Origin: SKKC01 sp046542845
GTDB lineage: Bacteria; Spirochaetota; Spirochaetia; DSM-27196; SKKC01
Assembly: GCA_046542845.1 (NCBI GenBank)
Contig: JBKHAN010000007.1
Span: forward strand, 14,189-78,188
Length of the DNA stretch: 64,000 bases
Direction of reading: 5' to 3'
Below are positions 63,993-64,000 of this stretch, one piece after another. Below the pieces are notes generated by a model that was given only the letters and a program-made list of their open reading frames with translations, ran no database searches and was not told the origin of the DNA. Position numbers and translations under genes: made by a program. How positions within the stretch are numbered: the stretch's first letter is position 1; each line of letters opens with the position of its first letter.

Positions 63993-64000
63993 ATCGTATC

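Overview
This window looks like a chromosomal housekeeping stretch from a free-living spirochaete (Spirochaetia, probably Spirochaetales). The evidence is the gene order and the lineage-specific gene forms. These include GreA fused to a very long alpha-helical N-terminal part and preceded by a TPR gene, and two gene blocks that match, as far as I recall, the Borrelia order: tamB-bamA-skp-mutS-comF-nusA-infB-rbfA-truB-rpsO-pnp-lptFG-tgt-murJ, and greA, recA, rluB, cmk, rpsA. The base composition is moderately GC-rich and the proteins are acidic. folK, CHASE2 cyclase and sigma-54 activator genes suggest a larger, more autonomous organism than host-bound Borrelia. No mobile element, prophage, CRISPR array or rRNA was seen. 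Coding density is very high, with many ATGA or longer overlaps.

Layout. 1-8.6 kb: outer-membrane assembly (tamB 3'-part, bamA, skp), mutS and comF. 8.6-14.9 kb: a promoter and a leader hairpin with a T-run, then rimP-nusA-infB-rbfA-truB. 14.9-17.6 kb: rpsO, a terminator, pnp. 17.6-24.2 kb: lptF-lptG-tgt-murJ and a secreted HEAT-repeat protein. 24.2-28.0 kb, minus strand: a TPR gene and the giant greA. 28.1-32.6 kb: rpe, three envelope or TPR proteins of unknown role, and dtd. 32.6-34.5 kb, minus strand: a divergent prs and a secreted protein. 34.5-40.9 kb: recA-folK-scpA-scpB-rluB-cmk-rpsA. 40.9-46.6 kb: a sigma-54 activator, a TPR membrane protein, a CHASE2 class III adenylate cyclase, a lipoprotein and a small membrane protein, followed by mazG. 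47.6-52.9 kb, minus strand: the rod-shape operon TPR-mreB-mreC-mreD-mrdA. 52.9-58.0 kb, minus strand: RNase P RNA, a coiled-coil zinc-ribbon protein with a very acidic tail, rpoD and dnaG. 58-64 kb, minus strand: a large OmpA-type protein with eight Ig-like modules, a small overlapping ORF, an MBL-fold hydrolase, a cysteine-cluster protein, tRNA-Tyr and tRNA-Thr.

How it fits together. Most genes serve growth: translation (rimP, infB, rbfA, rpsO, rpsA, truB, tgt, tRNAs, rnpB), transcription (nusA, greA, rpoD), DNA upkeep (mutS, recA, scpAB, dnaG), and envelope building (bamA, tamB, skp, lptFG, murJ, mreBCD, mrdA). The least ordinary points are the degenerate structural zinc sites in both DnaG and Tgt, the hairpin-terminator leader before rimP-nusA, several promoters placed so that transcripts would have almost no leader, the alternating Ig-like module architecture of the giant OmpA protein, and the uncharacterised cluster around the cyclase. 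I did not find a clearly new multi-gene system; the cyclase cluster and the secreted/TPR trio are the best candidates for unknown biology.
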